Of a DNA stretch of 64,000 nt, positions 36,397 through 45,210 are shown piece by piece. Both the position numbers and the translations under genes were made by a program. Source of the stretch: Pseudomonadota bacterium. Its GTDB lineage: Bacteria > Pseudomonadota > Alphaproteobacteria > Rhizobiales > Hyphomicrobiaceae. Location of the stretch: positions 104,786-168,785 of the forward strand of contig JAEXXM010000070.1 in assembly GCA_023405815.1 (NCBI GenBank), read 5' to 3'. Each line of letters starts with the position of its first letter. The first letter of the stretch is position 1. The notes under the pieces are model-generated. The model was not told where the DNA came from. It worked only from the letters and a program-made list of their open reading frames with translations, and ran no database searches.

Positions 36397-37296
36397 ATGT
36401 CGACCAATGAACCGGCGCCGCAGAGCGCTCTTGATGCGCTGCTCGCGACGCTCGATCTAGAACCTATCGAGGACAACCTCTTTCGCGGCCCGCGCGGCAC
36501 CGAGGGCTGGCAGCGCGTATTCGGTGGCCAGGTCCTCGGCCAGGCCCTCGTGGCCGCCGCCCGCACCGTGGAAGCGGGGCGTCCCGTGCACTCCTTGCAC
36601 GGCTACTTCCTCCTTGCTGGCGACCCCGCGCGCGCCATCGTCTACGACGTCGAGCGCATCCGCGACGGTGGCAGCTTCACCACCCGCCGCGTCAAGGCTA
36701 TCCAGCATGGGCGAGCGATCTTCTCCATGAGCAGCTCGTTCCACAAGGCGGAGCAGGGGTTCGAGCACCAGGCACCGATGCCCGACGTGCCCCCGCCGGA
36801 GGCTCTCCCCAATCCCAAGGACGTAATCGCCCGGTACCTCGATGCCCTTCCGGCTGCCATGCGCACCTACTGGAGCCGCGAGCGGCCGATCGACATGCGT
36901 GTCGCCGACCTGTCGCGCTACCTGACGCGCGAGAAGAAGACTCCGGCGCAGAACATCTGGATCAAGGCCAGCGGCCGGCTCTCGGACGATCCTATCGTGC
37001 ATCAGGCGGTGCTGGCTTACGCCTCGGACTTCACGTTGCTCGACACGGCGCTGATCGCCCACGGCAAGCTCTTGTTCGATGCCGACGTACAACTCGCCAG
37101 CCTCGATCACGGGATCTGGTTCCACCGTCCGTTCCGGGCCGATGAGTGGCTGCTCTACGTGCAGGACAGCCCCAGCGGCTTTGGCGCCCGGGGGTTCTGC
37201 CGCGGGAGCATTTTCTCCCGCGATGGGATCCTGATCGCATCGGTGGTGCAGGAGGGACTGATGCGCCAGCGCACCTCCGCATTCGTGCCCAATTAA
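36397..37296 (+). CDS. tesB: Acyl-CoA thioesterase II
   Basis: TesB hydrolyses acyl-CoAs. The 299-residue double hot-dog protein contains FGGQVLGQALVAAARTV, LHGYFLLAGD, the DGGSFTTRRVKAIQHG segment with the catalytic Asp, and ASLDHGIWFHRPFRADEWLLY. Start MSTNEPAPQSALDALL at 36397 is preferred; the frame is open upstream across the neighbouring gene. It is a few residues longer than E. coli TesB. Confidence 0.93.
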   Translation: MSTNEPAPQSALDALLATLDLEPIEDNLFRGPRGTEGWQRVFGGQVLGQALVAAARTVEAGRPVHSLHGYFLLAGDPARAIVYDVERIRDGGSFTTRRVKAIQHGRAIFSMSSSFHKAEQGFEHQAPMPDVPPPEALPNPKDVIARYLDALPAAMRTYWSRERPIDMRVADLSRYLTREKKTPAQNIWIKASGRLSDDPIVHQAVLAYASDFTLLDTALIAHGKLLFDADVQLASLDHGIWFHRPFRADEWLLYVQDSPSGFGARGFCRGSIFSRDGILIASVVQEGLMRQRTSAFVPN

Positions 37297-37417
37297 CGGG
37301 CAGTCGTGGGCAATTGCCCATTGATTGGGCATTATGCGCCTGTAAAATGGGGTGTCGCCTGAAATCTTGGCAGCGTTTCTTGTGGGAATCCAATTGGTTG
37401 TCTACGCACCGTCAAAC

Positions 37418-37433
37418 TGGCACGCGTCTTGAC
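37418..37433 (+). promoter_or_regulatory. Sigma-54 promoter for glnK-amtB
   Basis: TGGCACGCGTCTTGAC fits TGGCAC-N5-TTGC with one mismatch in the -12 element (TTGA). It lies about 105 bases before the glnK ATG, as expected for a nitrogen-regulated (NtrC/RpoN) PII-ammonium transporter operon. Confidence 0.65.
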
Positions 37434-37537
37434 TCCGGTTTCTACGGCCAACGCGCCGCAACAAGGCGCTTTGGTCAAAACGAAGACCAAAAAGTTCGCT
37501 GCCACGGCGGCGGATGCGCGAGGGGAGAGGGACCCGC

Positions 37538-37876
37538 ATGAAGTTGATCACAGCAATCATCAAACCTTTCAAGCTCGAGGAGGTCCGCACGGCGCTGACC
37601 GATCTCGGCCTGCAGGGGATGACGGTTACAGAAGTCAAAGGTTACGGGCGCCAGAAGGGGCACACCGAGATCTATCGCGGCGCCGAGTACGCCGTGAGCT
37701 TTCTTCCGAAGATCAAGGTGGAAGTGGTCGTCCCGTCGGCTCAGGTTGACAAGGCGCTGGAGGCCATCCAGCGCGCTGCCAAAACGGGCCAAATTGGCGA
37801 CGGCAAGATTTTCGTCTCTCCCATCGAGCACACCGTACGCATCCGCACCGGCGAGTCGGACGACAACGCACTTTAA
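37538..37876 (+). CDS. glnK: Nitrogen regulatory protein P-II (GlnK)
   Basis: GlnK senses 2-oxoglutarate, ATP/ADP and nitrogen status and plugs AmtB when ammonium is high. The 112-residue protein starts MKLITAIIKPFKLEEVR, has the uridylylated Tyr51 in YRGAEY, the B-loop TGQIGDGKIFV and the C-terminal RIRTGE. Full PII length. It precedes amtB by 60 bases; a sigma-54 site lies upstream. GlnK rather than GlnB is inferred from amtB linkage. Confidence 0.95.
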   Translation: MKLITAIIKPFKLEEVRTALTDLGLQGMTVTEVKGYGRQKGHTEIYRGAEYAVSFLPKIKVEVVVPSAQVDKALEAIQRAAKTGQIGDGKIFVSPIEHTVRIRTGESDDNAL

Positions 37877-37936
37877 GCGGGCTTCGTCCGTTAGGGCGCA
37901 GTCCAAGTACTACAGGAAGGGAAGGGGAGTTTCAGG

Positions 37937-39253
37937 ATGAACTTCAACGGACTAAAGAAACTGGCGGCGACCGCATGTACGGCCGCTGCACTTTACGCGG
38001 GATCCGCGCTGCCATCGCTGGCACAGGATGCACCCACACCCACGCTGAACTCGGGTGACACGGCGTGGATGCTCACATCCACCGTCCTCGTCATCCTGAT
38101 GACGATCCCGGGCCTGGCGCTGTTCTACGCCGGCATGGTGCGCAAGAAGAACGTGCTGTCGGTGCTGACCGCCACGTTCGCCACCTTCTCTGTCTTGACC
38201 GTTCTTTGGTTCTTGGTCGGCTACTCGCTCGCCTTCACCGACGGTGGTGAGTACCAGCCCTACATCGGCGGCATGAGCAAGGCTTTGTTCGCCGGCGTCA
38301 CCCCGGCCGCGCTGTCGGGCACCATTCCTGAGCTCGTCTTCGCCATGTTCCAGATGACCTTCGCCGCCATCACGCCGGCGCTGATCATCGGCGCCGTCGT
38401 TGACCGCATGAAGTTCTCCGCCCTGCTCATCTTCATGTCGGTGTGGATGCTCGCTGTTTACGTGCCGGTCGCCCACTGGGTATGGGGCGGCGGCTTCCTC
38501 GCTTCCGACGGTGTTCTCGACTTCGCCGGCGGCACGGTCGTTCACATCAACGCCGGTATCGCCGGTCTCGTCGCCTGCATCGTCCTCGGCCGTCGCCAGG
38601 GCTACGGCACCGAGAGCCTCGCGCCCTACAACCTCGTCTACACCCTGATCGGCGCCTCGCTGCTGTGGGTCGGCTGGTTCGGCTTCAACGTCGGTTCGGC
38701 GCTTTCTGCCGGCACCGGCGCTGCAGTCGCCATGACGACGACGCAGCTCGCCACCGCGGCCGCTGCACTCGCCTGGATGTTCTCGGAGTGGCTGGTGCAC
38801 GGTAAGCCGACCCTACTCGGTCTTGCCTCGGGCGCGGTTGCTGGCCTCGTCGCCATCACGCCGGCTTGCGGCTTCGTCGATCCTAAGGGTGCCATCGTCA
38901 TCGGCATCGCCGCCGGCGTCATCTGCTACATCTTCTCCACTGGCGTGAAGAAGGCCCTTGGCTATGACGACAGCCTCGACGTCTTCGGCGTCCATGGCAT
39001 CGGCGGTATCGTCGGCGCTGTCCTAACGGGCGTCTTCGCGGCCGAGGCTTACGGCGGCAAGGTCGGCCTGCTCGAGGGCAACTTCGCTCAGGTGCCGATC
39101 CAGATCTACGGCGTCCTCGCCACCGTCGTGTGGTCGGCCGTCGCCACCTTCGTGATCCTCATGGTCCTGAAGTTCACGATCGGCATCCGCGTCAGCGAGG
39201 CCGCCGAGGTCGAAGGCCTCGACGTCGCGCTGCATGGCGAGTCGATCCAGTAG
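37937..39253 (+). CDS. amtB: Ammonium transporter
   Basis: The 438-residue precursor has a signal peptide (cleaved near SLAQ, about 30) and 11 membrane helices. The twin-histidine pore residues are His180 (VPVAHWVWGGG) and His352 (VFGVHGIGG). FYAGMVRKKN and the Phe-gate regions are in place. It imports ammonium under nitrogen limitation and is gated by GlnK, encoded immediately upstream. Confidence 0.96.
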   Translation: MNFNGLKKLAATACTAAALYAGSALPSLAQDAPTPTLNSGDTAWMLTSTVLVILMTIPGLALFYAGMVRKKNVLSVLTATFATFSVLTVLWFLVGYSLAFTDGGEYQPYIGGMSKALFAGVTPAALSGTIPELVFAMFQMTFAAITPALIIGAVVDRMKFSALLIFMSVWMLAVYVPVAHWVWGGGFLASDGVLDFAGGTVVHINAGIAGLVACIVLGRRQGYGTESLAPYNLVYTLIGASLLWVGWFGFNVGSALSAGTGAAVAMTTTQLATAAAALAWMFSEWLVHGKPTLLGLASGAVAGLVAITPACGFVDPKGAIVIGIAAGVICYIFSTGVKKALGYDDSLDVFGVHGIGGIVGAVLTGVFAAEAYGGKVGLLEGNFAQVPIQIYGVLATVVWSAVATFVILMVLKFTIGIRVSEAAEVEGLDVALHGESIQ

Positions 39254-39261
39254 TTACACCG

Positions 39262-39297
39262 GCGGGACGCGCAGCCGATTTCGGTTTCGCGTCCCGC
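39262..39297 (+). terminator. First hairpin after amtB
   Basis: GCGGGACGCG pairs with CGCGTCCCGC (10 bp, 16-base loop), eight bases past the stop, followed only by GTCTTCTCC. Confidence 0.5.
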
Positions 39298-39341
39298 GTC
39301 TTCTCCCGAGCGTGCGCCTTCCCCTAGGCGTGCTCTAAACT

Positions 39342-39382
39342 CGGCCCGGCGCCTCTGGCATCCCGGGCCGTTTTTTGTTTTT
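39342..39382 (+). terminator. Rho-independent terminator of glnK-amtB
   Basis: CGGCCCGG pairs with CCGGGCCG followed by TTTTTTGTTTTT. It is the strongest T-run in this part of the window and ends just before the convergent transpeptidase gene. Confidence 0.85.
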
Positions 39383-39384
39383 GA

Positions 39385-39936
39385 TCAGGCTTGGACCTTG
39401 AGAACCGCGCCGGGCCGCAGCGCCTTCAGCAGCCGCAGAAGATGCGGACGACGCAGCGCCACGCAGCCCTCGGTCGGCTTCATCTCCGGCGACGCCACGT
39501 GCATGAAGATGGCGCTCCCTCGCCCGGCGACGCGCGGCCGGTCGTTGTAGCCCAGCACGACGACGAGATCGTACAGTCCGTCCTGCCGCCACAAGCGTTC
39601 CGCGCTGGCTGGATATGGGTGCCGGACCGGACGGTTGTAGTTGCGATCCTCGGGGCCATCGCACCAACCGTCGTCTGGACGTACCCGCGAAAGGCGCAGA
39701 CCCGTTGCCGCTGGACGCGCGAGGCGATCCGCCCGGAAATAGGCCTGCCGCAGTGCGAAATCGCCGATCGGCGTCGCCCCGTCGCCCTCCCGCTTCATCG
39801 CCCTTCGGCCGCTGCGCCCGAGCGCGCATGGGAAGCTCAAATTGCCGTAGGTCAACACGCCCCGCGTGGAGCCGGGCGCGAGGCTCCTCACGACGATTTT
39901 AGGACCCGACTGTGGAATCCTCACCCGGGACTTCAT
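39385..39936 (-). CDS. L,D-transpeptidase family protein (YkuD fold)
   Basis: The 183-residue protein has the YkuD active-site arrangement: His146 in IFMHVASPEM and the nucleophile Cys158 in TEGCVAL. In most family members the motif is HGT...SHGCIR, so the site is a variant. No signal peptide is visible from ATG 39936 (a GTG six codons upstream is the alternative). GGGAAG lies five bases before the chosen start. It is divergent from the response regulator gene, sharing about 110 bases. It may crosslink or anchor peptidoglycan if exported. Confidence 0.72.
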   Translation of the reverse strand: MKSRVRIPQSGPKIVVRSLAPGSTRGVLTYGNLSFPCALGRSGRRAMKREGDGATPIGDFALRQAYFRADRLARPAATGLRLSRVRPDDGWCDGPEDRNYNRPVRHPYPASAERLWRQDGLYDLVVVLGYNDRPRVAGRGSAIFMHVASPEMKPTEGCVALRRPHLLRLLKALRPGAVLKVQA

Positions 39937-40046
39937 TGGAGCTTCCCATCGCACATGCTATTCCGCATCCATCAGATCAGGCCCTAATGCCGCGGCCAAC
40001 ATATTGTGACCGCGCGCCTAAGTCTGTGCCGGAGCGAAGAAGACCT

Positions 40047-40733
40047 ATGAGTAATGCCCGAAGCATCCTAATCGTCGACGACGACGAGGAGCTGCGCGAA
40101 ACCCTCAAAGACCAGCTTATTTTGCACGATGAGTTCGAAGTGCAGACGGCAGGGCTTGCCTCGAAGGGCATGGAGATTGCGAAGTCGGATCACTTCGACC
40201 TCGTTATCTTCGACGTTTCACTGCCGGACATGGATGGGCGCGAAGCCGTGCGCCTACTGCGAAGGTCCGGCTTCAAGACTCCGATCATCATGCTCACTGG
40301 CAATGTCTCCGACGCCGATCAGATCCTCGGGCTCGATGCCGGCGCCAACGACTACGTGACGAAGCCGTTCAAGTTCGCCGTGCTTCTCGCACGCATTAGG
40401 GCGCAGCTTCGCCAGCACGAGCAGAGCGAGGACGCCGTCTTCGCCATCGGTCCTTACACGTTCAAGCCGGCGTCCAAGCTCCTGATCAACGACAAGGGCA
40501 CAAAGATCCGCCTCACGGAGAAGGAAACGTCCATCCTCAAGTACCTCTACCGCTCCGGCGACAAGGTCGTCTCTCGCGACACGCTGCTGCACGAGGTGTG
40601 GGGATATAACGCCGGAGTCACGACGCACACGCTGGAAACGCACATCTACCGTCTGCGCCAGAAGATCGAGAAGGACCCCTCGAGCGCCGAGCTACTGGTG
40701 ACCGAGACCGGCGGCTATCGCCTCGTTCCCTGA
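40047..40733 (+). CDS. OmpR/PhoB-family response regulator (CenR-like)
   Basis: The 228-residue protein has a receiver domain with the acidic cluster at 11-13, phospho-acceptor Asp56 (VIFDVSLPD) and YVTKPF, then an OmpR-type winged helix (LTEKETSILKYLYRSGDKVVSRDTLLHEVWGY...TLETHIYRLRQKIE). The sequence is close to my recollection of the envelope regulator CenR of alphaproteobacteria, but I cannot confirm it. No histidine kinase gene is adjacent. Divergent from the L,D-transpeptidase gene. Confidence 0.88.
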   Translation: MSNARSILIVDDDEELRETLKDQLILHDEFEVQTAGLASKGMEIAKSDHFDLVIFDVSLPDMDGREAVRLLRRSGFKTPIIMLTGNVSDADQILGLDAGANDYVTKPFKFAVLLARIRAQLRQHEQSEDAVFAIGPYTFKPASKLLINDKGTKIRLTEKETSILKYLYRSGDKVVSRDTLLHEVWGYNAGVTTHTLETHIYRLRQKIEKDPSSAELLVTETGGYRLVP

Positions 40734-40823
40734 GGCTTATCAACAGCGCATCTGGATATCATGTGGACGTATCGGCCACCTGTTGTGCGTCGGTCATAGC
40801 CTCACGCGGCGAATCGCAAGAGC

Positions 40824-41420
40824 TTGCAGGCCATTCGCCGACCGCATCTCGCGCAAACAGGATGTGGAAGAGGTGGTGACAAAGTTTCCCTCCTCAGGTC
40901 CCACGCAGACGAGCAGGCCCGCTTGGAACTCTTCGCCGGACACTTGGCTGTGCTGCCGCTCTTCCGCGGCCTCACCCCGCTTCAGCTCGCGGGCATCGCG
41001 CGCAACGCCGAAAGGGCCTCGTACACGCCAGGGGCTTTCATTATCGAGGAGAACGCCGACGCCGACGCCGCGATCCTCATCGTCTCCGGCACGGCCGTGC
41101 GGGTGAGCGGGCCCGAGCTCGCCTCGCGCTCTGAGCCGGTTGTCGCCGGATCGCTGCTGGGCGAAGCAGCCATGCTGGTCGAGACCACGTACGGTTCTAC
41201 GATTGTCGCGCGCACCGCGGTCCGCGCCGTCCACATCACCCGCGAGTCCCTGCACGAGCAGATGCTCGCCGATCCCGACCTGGCTGCCCGGATCGGCGCC
41301 AATCTCGGCAAGCGCCTCAGCGGCGTTGTCGACACCCTGCGCCGGGCCGACGCCTGCCTCTCGGGCGCCCCGGCCGCCAGCCCAGCACCGGGCCGGGCCG
41401 CAGTTCCAGCTCTCGGCTGA
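40824..41420 (+). CDS. Cyclic-nucleotide-binding-domain protein, no output domain
   Basis: The product (up to 198 residues) has a cNMP-binding barrel at about 40-145: LPLFRGLTPLQLAGIARNAER, then PGAFIIEENADADAAILIVSG and VVAGSLLGEAAML, the phosphate-binding cassette region. The typical cassette Arg is not obvious (AMLVETTYGS), so ligand binding may be altered. There is no helix-turn-helix after it, so it is not a CRP-type regulator. The only in-frame early start is TTG at 40824, so the true start is uncertain. It follows the response regulator by 90 bases. Confidence 0.65.
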   Translation: MQAIRRPHLAQTGCGRGGDKVSLLRSHADEQARLELFAGHLAVLPLFRGLTPLQLAGIARNAERASYTPGAFIIEENADADAAILIVSGTAVRVSGPELASRSEPVVAGSLLGEAAMLVETTYGSTIVARTAVRAVHITRESLHEQMLADPDLAARIGANLGKRLSGVVDTLRRADACLSGAPAASPAPGRAAVPALG

Positions 41421-41732
41421 GCTGGCAGCACCTCTGCAGCCGGGATATGGGGCGGGCATAAAAAACGCCCAACCCCGGGGGGAGGGGTTGGGCGTCGAGA
41501 GCGCTTTCGCGCGCGGTGCCGGGAGGGAAGCCGGCACCTCAGGCGATGTCTTTCGGCTAGACGGGGGGCACTACCGATACAGGGTGACATCACCTGACTG
41601 ACTTGAGTTAAGCGCAAAGGGCTGAAGTTCAATAGAGCCGGGGGGGCGACTTCACAAAAATGTTACCGCCCCAGCCTGGGTTTTCCCCAGGCTGCTATTG
41701 CCAAGAGTCCGAACAGCCACACTGGCCGATGT
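41421..41732. other. 312-base gap with two hairpins, convergent gene ends
   Basis: The gap between the cNMP-domain gene and lolA holds a T-tailed hairpin (41460-41495) and a second stem at 41672-41694 (CAGCCTGGG/CCCAGGCTG). I see no gene in it. Confidence 0.6.
41460..41495 (-). terminator. Rho-independent terminator downstream of lolA
   Basis: On the minus strand ACGCCCAACCCC pairs perfectly with GGGGTTGGGCGT (12 bp, 7-base loop) and is followed by a run of Ts. It would end the dapC-ftsK-lolA transcript, and the hairpin could also slow the convergent transcript. Confidence 0.8.
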
Positions 41733-42482
41733 TCAGGGCATGGACATCGGCCTGCCGATGGACTGGATCTTGAACAGATTCGCGTCGAGCTCGCCGCTCT
41801 TGGTCAAGTCCGAGACCTGCACCCGCGTATCCAGACCCTGGGCATCCTTAGTCACCCATTCCTTCAATTCGAGCGCCGGCTTGGTCGACAGGAACAGCTT
41901 GATCTGGCCCGGCGTATCTGGGTTCTTGTCGACGAGCCCGACGACGAGCAGGTCGTCGGACTCCTGCACCTCCATGATGCGCGCGTCGCGCACGAGGTCG
42001 ACATCCTTGCGCAGCAGCAGCCGGAATGGCGTATCGTCGAGCGCGACCCGATCCTCGTTGTTGAGGTCGAGATCCTGGATCGACAGATAGTGCCCGTCGG
42101 AGACGACGATCTGCCGTGACGGGCGCGCATAGTCGAAGCGGAAGCGGCCTGGGCGCATGACGTAGAACTTGCCCTTCATCCGCTTGTTGTCGGCACTCGT
42201 CTGCACGAAGTTGCCTTGCAACGTGTTGATCTGGCTGAAGTACTCGGAAACTTTGTGAACCAGCCCGGTCTGGTGGTCGTTCAGCGCCAGTCCGTCGCCC
42301 TTGGCTGGCGCGACCTCGGCGCTCCACGCCGAGCTGGACCCGGGTGATGGAGGCGGTGTTGCCGGTGCCGGCGCGGGCACAGCTATCGGCTTGGAAGCGT
42401 CCTCGCCGGCGGCGCTTACCGGCGCTGCCAGAAGGCCCATGGATGCCATCGCCGCAATTGCGATTGCTCTCAGCTCGTGCAT
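41733..42482 (-). CDS. lolA: Outer-membrane lipoprotein carrier protein LolA
   Basis: LolA ferries lipoproteins across the periplasm. The 249-residue precursor has a signal peptide cleaved near VSA (about 24) and a Pro/Ala-rich linker. The LolA domain from about 75 contains FSQINTLQGNFVQTSADNKRMKGKFYVMRPGRFRFDYARP and QIVVSDGHYLSIQDLDLNN. The Pro-rich linker is longer than in E. coli LolA. It follows ftsK with 136 bases between and precedes a strong terminator. Confidence 0.9.
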   Translation of the reverse strand: MHELRAIAIAAMASMGLLAAPVSAAGEDASKPIAVPAPAPATPPPSPGSSSAWSAEVAPAKGDGLALNDHQTGLVHKVSEYFSQINTLQGNFVQTSADNKRMKGKFYVMRPGRFRFDYARPSRQIVVSDGHYLSIQDLDLNNEDRVALDDTPFRLLLRKDVDLVRDARIMEVQESDDLLVVGLVDKNPDTPGQIKLFLSTKPALELKEWVTKDAQGLDTRVQVSDLTKSGELDANLFKIQSIGRPMSMP

Positions 42483-42618
42483 AGGCCCCCGACGTCCCAC
42501 GAATCGCCCCGAATTCTCGCCCTAGATAGGATATCCCCGTGCGCGCGGAAACTCCCGATAGCGCTCTTCGCCGAACAATACGTCTAGATGTAGGCGACCG
42601 CTACGCTCGCGCAGGCCT

Positions 42619-45195
42619 CTAGCCGGCGGCCGCAACGCGTGCGCCATGCCCGTCGCGGCCGGTGACGAGAATCTCTCGTTTGCCCGTGGTCCCCGCGGCA
42701 CCAATCAGGCCTTCCTGCTCCATCCGCTCGATGAGATCCGCGGCGCGATTGTAGCCGATCGACAGGCGGCGCTGGATGTAGCTCGTCGACGCCTTTCGAT
42801 CGCGAAGCACGATGGCGACCGCCATGTCGTAAAGGTCGTCCTCGCTTGGCGCGCGTCCCTCCGAGCCATTCTCATCTGATGCCGGTGGCGTATCGGTAAT
42901 GCCATCGACGTAGTGCGGAGCACCCTGCTTGCGCAGCGACTCCGCAATCCGCTCGACTTCCTCGTCGGAGACGAACGGTCCGTGCGCACGGATGACCTGG
43001 CCCATGCCGAGCGAGTAGAGCATGTCGCCCTGGCCGAGGAGCTGCTCCGCGCCCTGCTCGTTGAGAATGGTGCGGCTGTCGATCTTCGACGCCACCTTGA
43101 AGCTGATGCGCGCCGGGAAGTTCGCCTTGATCGTACCGGTGACGATGTCGACGGACGGTCGCTGCGTAGCCATGATGAGGTGGATGCCGGCGGCGCGCGC
43201 CATCTGCGCCAGGCGCTGCACCGCGGCCTCGATCTCCTTGCCGGCGACGATCATCAGGTCGGCGAATTCGTCCACCACCACGACGATGTACGGCATCGTC
43301 TCGGCGATCATCTCCTGCTGCGCGTAGACCGCTTCGCCCGTGTGCTCGTCGAACCCAGTCTGTACTGTGCGCGTCAGTTGCTCGCCGCGGCTCTGCGCCT
43401 TTTTCACGCGCGCGTTGAACGCTTCGATGTTGCGAACTGACAGCGCGGCCATGCGCTTGTAGCGCTCCTCCATCTCACCGACGACCCAGTTGAGCGCCGC
43501 CACCGCCTTGTGCGGATCGGTGACGACGGGCGTCAAAAGGTGCGGAATTCCATTGTAGACCGACAGCTCCAGCATCTTGGGGTCGATCATCAGCAGGCGG
43601 CAGTCCTCCGGCGAGCGCCGGTAGAGCAGCGACAGGATCATCGCGTTGATGCCCACCGACTTGCCCGATCCGGTGGTGCCGGCAACGAGCAGATGCGGCA
43701 TGCGCGCGAGGTCGGCGACGATCGGCTCACCGCCGATCGACTTGCCGAGCGCCATCGGCAGTGCCCCATCCGTCGCGGTGAATGCGTCGGCTTCGAAGAT
43801 GTCGCGCAGATAGACGGTCTCGCGCCGCACGTTCGGCAGCTCGATGCCGATGACGTTGCGGCCCGGAACGATGGCGGCGCGCGCCGAGGTCACGCTCAGC
43901 GAGCGCGCGATGTCCTCCGCGAGCGCGACGACCCGCGACGACTTGGTGCCGCGTGCCGGCTCCAGCTCGAACAGCGTCACCACCGGGCCTGGGCGGATCT
44001 CACGCACCTCGCCCTTGATCGAGAAATCCGCAAGCACCTCTTCGAGCAGGCGCGCGGTGCCGCGCAGAACCGACTGCGTGAAGGTTTGCGTGGCCTTGGC
44101 GGCCGGACGCCGCAAGAGATTGAGTGAGGGAGGGCGGTAGGTATTCGCCGTCCGCACCGTCGCGATGCCGCCGAGCAGCTTCGACCGCTTCGATTTCGCA
44201 CGCGAGGAAGATTCGTCGCCCACCTCGACGACCTGCGGCTCTGCGTCGGGCGCTCGCTTGGCGTTGGCGGGTGCGAACCGCCGTGCGATGGCGCGGCTTT
44301 CAGCGTCGGTGCTGTCGTCGAATTCAGCATCGCGTCCACCGGGAATGTCGTCGGTAGGTGCGTTGCCGCGCGCGACGACTGCCTCGGCAAATGCAGCCTG
44401 AACGGTTTGCGGACGCTCGAACGTTGCGGGTCCCGGCAGGAACGGCTCACGCCGTGCAGTCCGCACGGGCGCATCGTAGCTGGCATAGCGCTTCGGTTGC
44501 GGCGAGGCCGTAGCCGGCTCGAACGTCACCGAAGCCTTGGCGAAATATTCTCCCATCCACTCGGGGATCAGCGGCCCGCGGCGGCGCGACAGTCGGCGGC
44601 TGCGCACTATGAGCCGCATGACATCATCGCGCTCCAGCCCGAGGCTGTAGCCGAGCAGGGCGAAGCCAGTGAGGAAGTAGGCGAGCCCGGCGAGCGGCAT
44701 CGCGCTCGCGAGCCCGACGAGGTCGAGCAGCGTCGCGGTCAGCTTCTGCACCCAGTCGCCGACGATGCCGCCGAAGCTGTGCCCGAATGGCCAACCCGCC
44801 GACAGCGGCAGGGCCGCGAAACCGCCGGCGAGCAGCAGCACGGCGAGCGGAAAGAGGCTCGTCTTCTTGCGATTGGCGGAGAGGCGCTCGGCGAGCATCA
44901 GCTCGAGCCCCCAGAACATCGGGGCGAGCAGCAGGAAGACGCCGGCAAATCCTAAGGTGTTGAGCAGAACGTCGGCGAAGATCGCGCCGGCCGAGCCGAG
45001 CGCGTTGCTGGCTGCACCGTCGGCCGCGTGCGTCAGGCTGGGGTCTGCCTGCGACCAAGTCAGCAGGCTGGCCCATGCCGCAGCAACGCAGACCAGGAGC
45101 GCGAGCCCTCCGGCGCGGATGATCCATCCAATCAGCCTGTCTTCCAACGCGGCAGGAAGCAGGCGTCTCGGGTCGTGAGACCTGAGCGGGTGCAT
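42619..45195 (-). CDS. ftsK: DNA translocase FtsK
   Basis: FtsK anchors at the septum and pumps DNA to finish chromosome segregation. The 858-residue protein has four N-terminal membrane helices (within about 20-175), a linker of about 200 residues rich in charged residues and Pro, a motor with GTTGSGKSVGIN (Walker A), VVVVDEFADLM (Walker B) and MATQRPSVDIVTG, and a C-terminal gamma winged helix (STSYIQRRLSIGYNRAADLIERMEQEG) that reads KOPS sites. The linker is shorter than in E. coli, as usual for alphaproteobacteria. It starts 15 bases after the dapC-like gene. Confidence 0.96.
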   Translation of the reverse strand: MHPLRSHDPRRLLPAALEDRLIGWIIRAGGLALLVCVAAAWASLLTWSQADPSLTHAADGAASNALGSAGAIFADVLLNTLGFAGVFLLLAPMFWGLELMLAERLSANRKKTSLFPLAVLLLAGGFAALPLSAGWPFGHSFGGIVGDWVQKLTATLLDLVGLASAMPLAGLAYFLTGFALLGYSLGLERDDVMRLIVRSRRLSRRRGPLIPEWMGEYFAKASVTFEPATASPQPKRYASYDAPVRTARREPFLPGPATFERPQTVQAAFAEAVVARGNAPTDDIPGGRDAEFDDSTDAESRAIARRFAPANAKRAPDAEPQVVEVGDESSSRAKSKRSKLLGGIATVRTANTYRPPSLNLLRRPAAKATQTFTQSVLRGTARLLEEVLADFSIKGEVREIRPGPVVTLFELEPARGTKSSRVVALAEDIARSLSVTSARAAIVPGRNVIGIELPNVRRETVYLRDIFEADAFTATDGALPMALGKSIGGEPIVADLARMPHLLVAGTTGSGKSVGINAMILSLLYRRSPEDCRLLMIDPKMLELSVYNGIPHLLTPVVTDPHKAVAALNWVVGEMEERYKRMAALSVRNIEAFNARVKKAQSRGEQLTRTVQTGFDEHTGEAVYAQQEMIAETMPYIVVVVDEFADLMIVAGKEIEAAVQRLAQMARAAGIHLIMATQRPSVDIVTGTIKANFPARISFKVASKIDSRTILNEQGAEQLLGQGDMLYSLGMGQVIRAHGPFVSDEEVERIAESLRKQGAPHYVDGITDTPPASDENGSEGRAPSEDDLYDMAVAIVLRDRKASTSYIQRRLSIGYNRAADLIERMEQEGLIGAAGTTGKREILVTGRDGHGARVAAAG

Positions 45196-45210
45196 CTCGA
45201 ACGTACTCTA

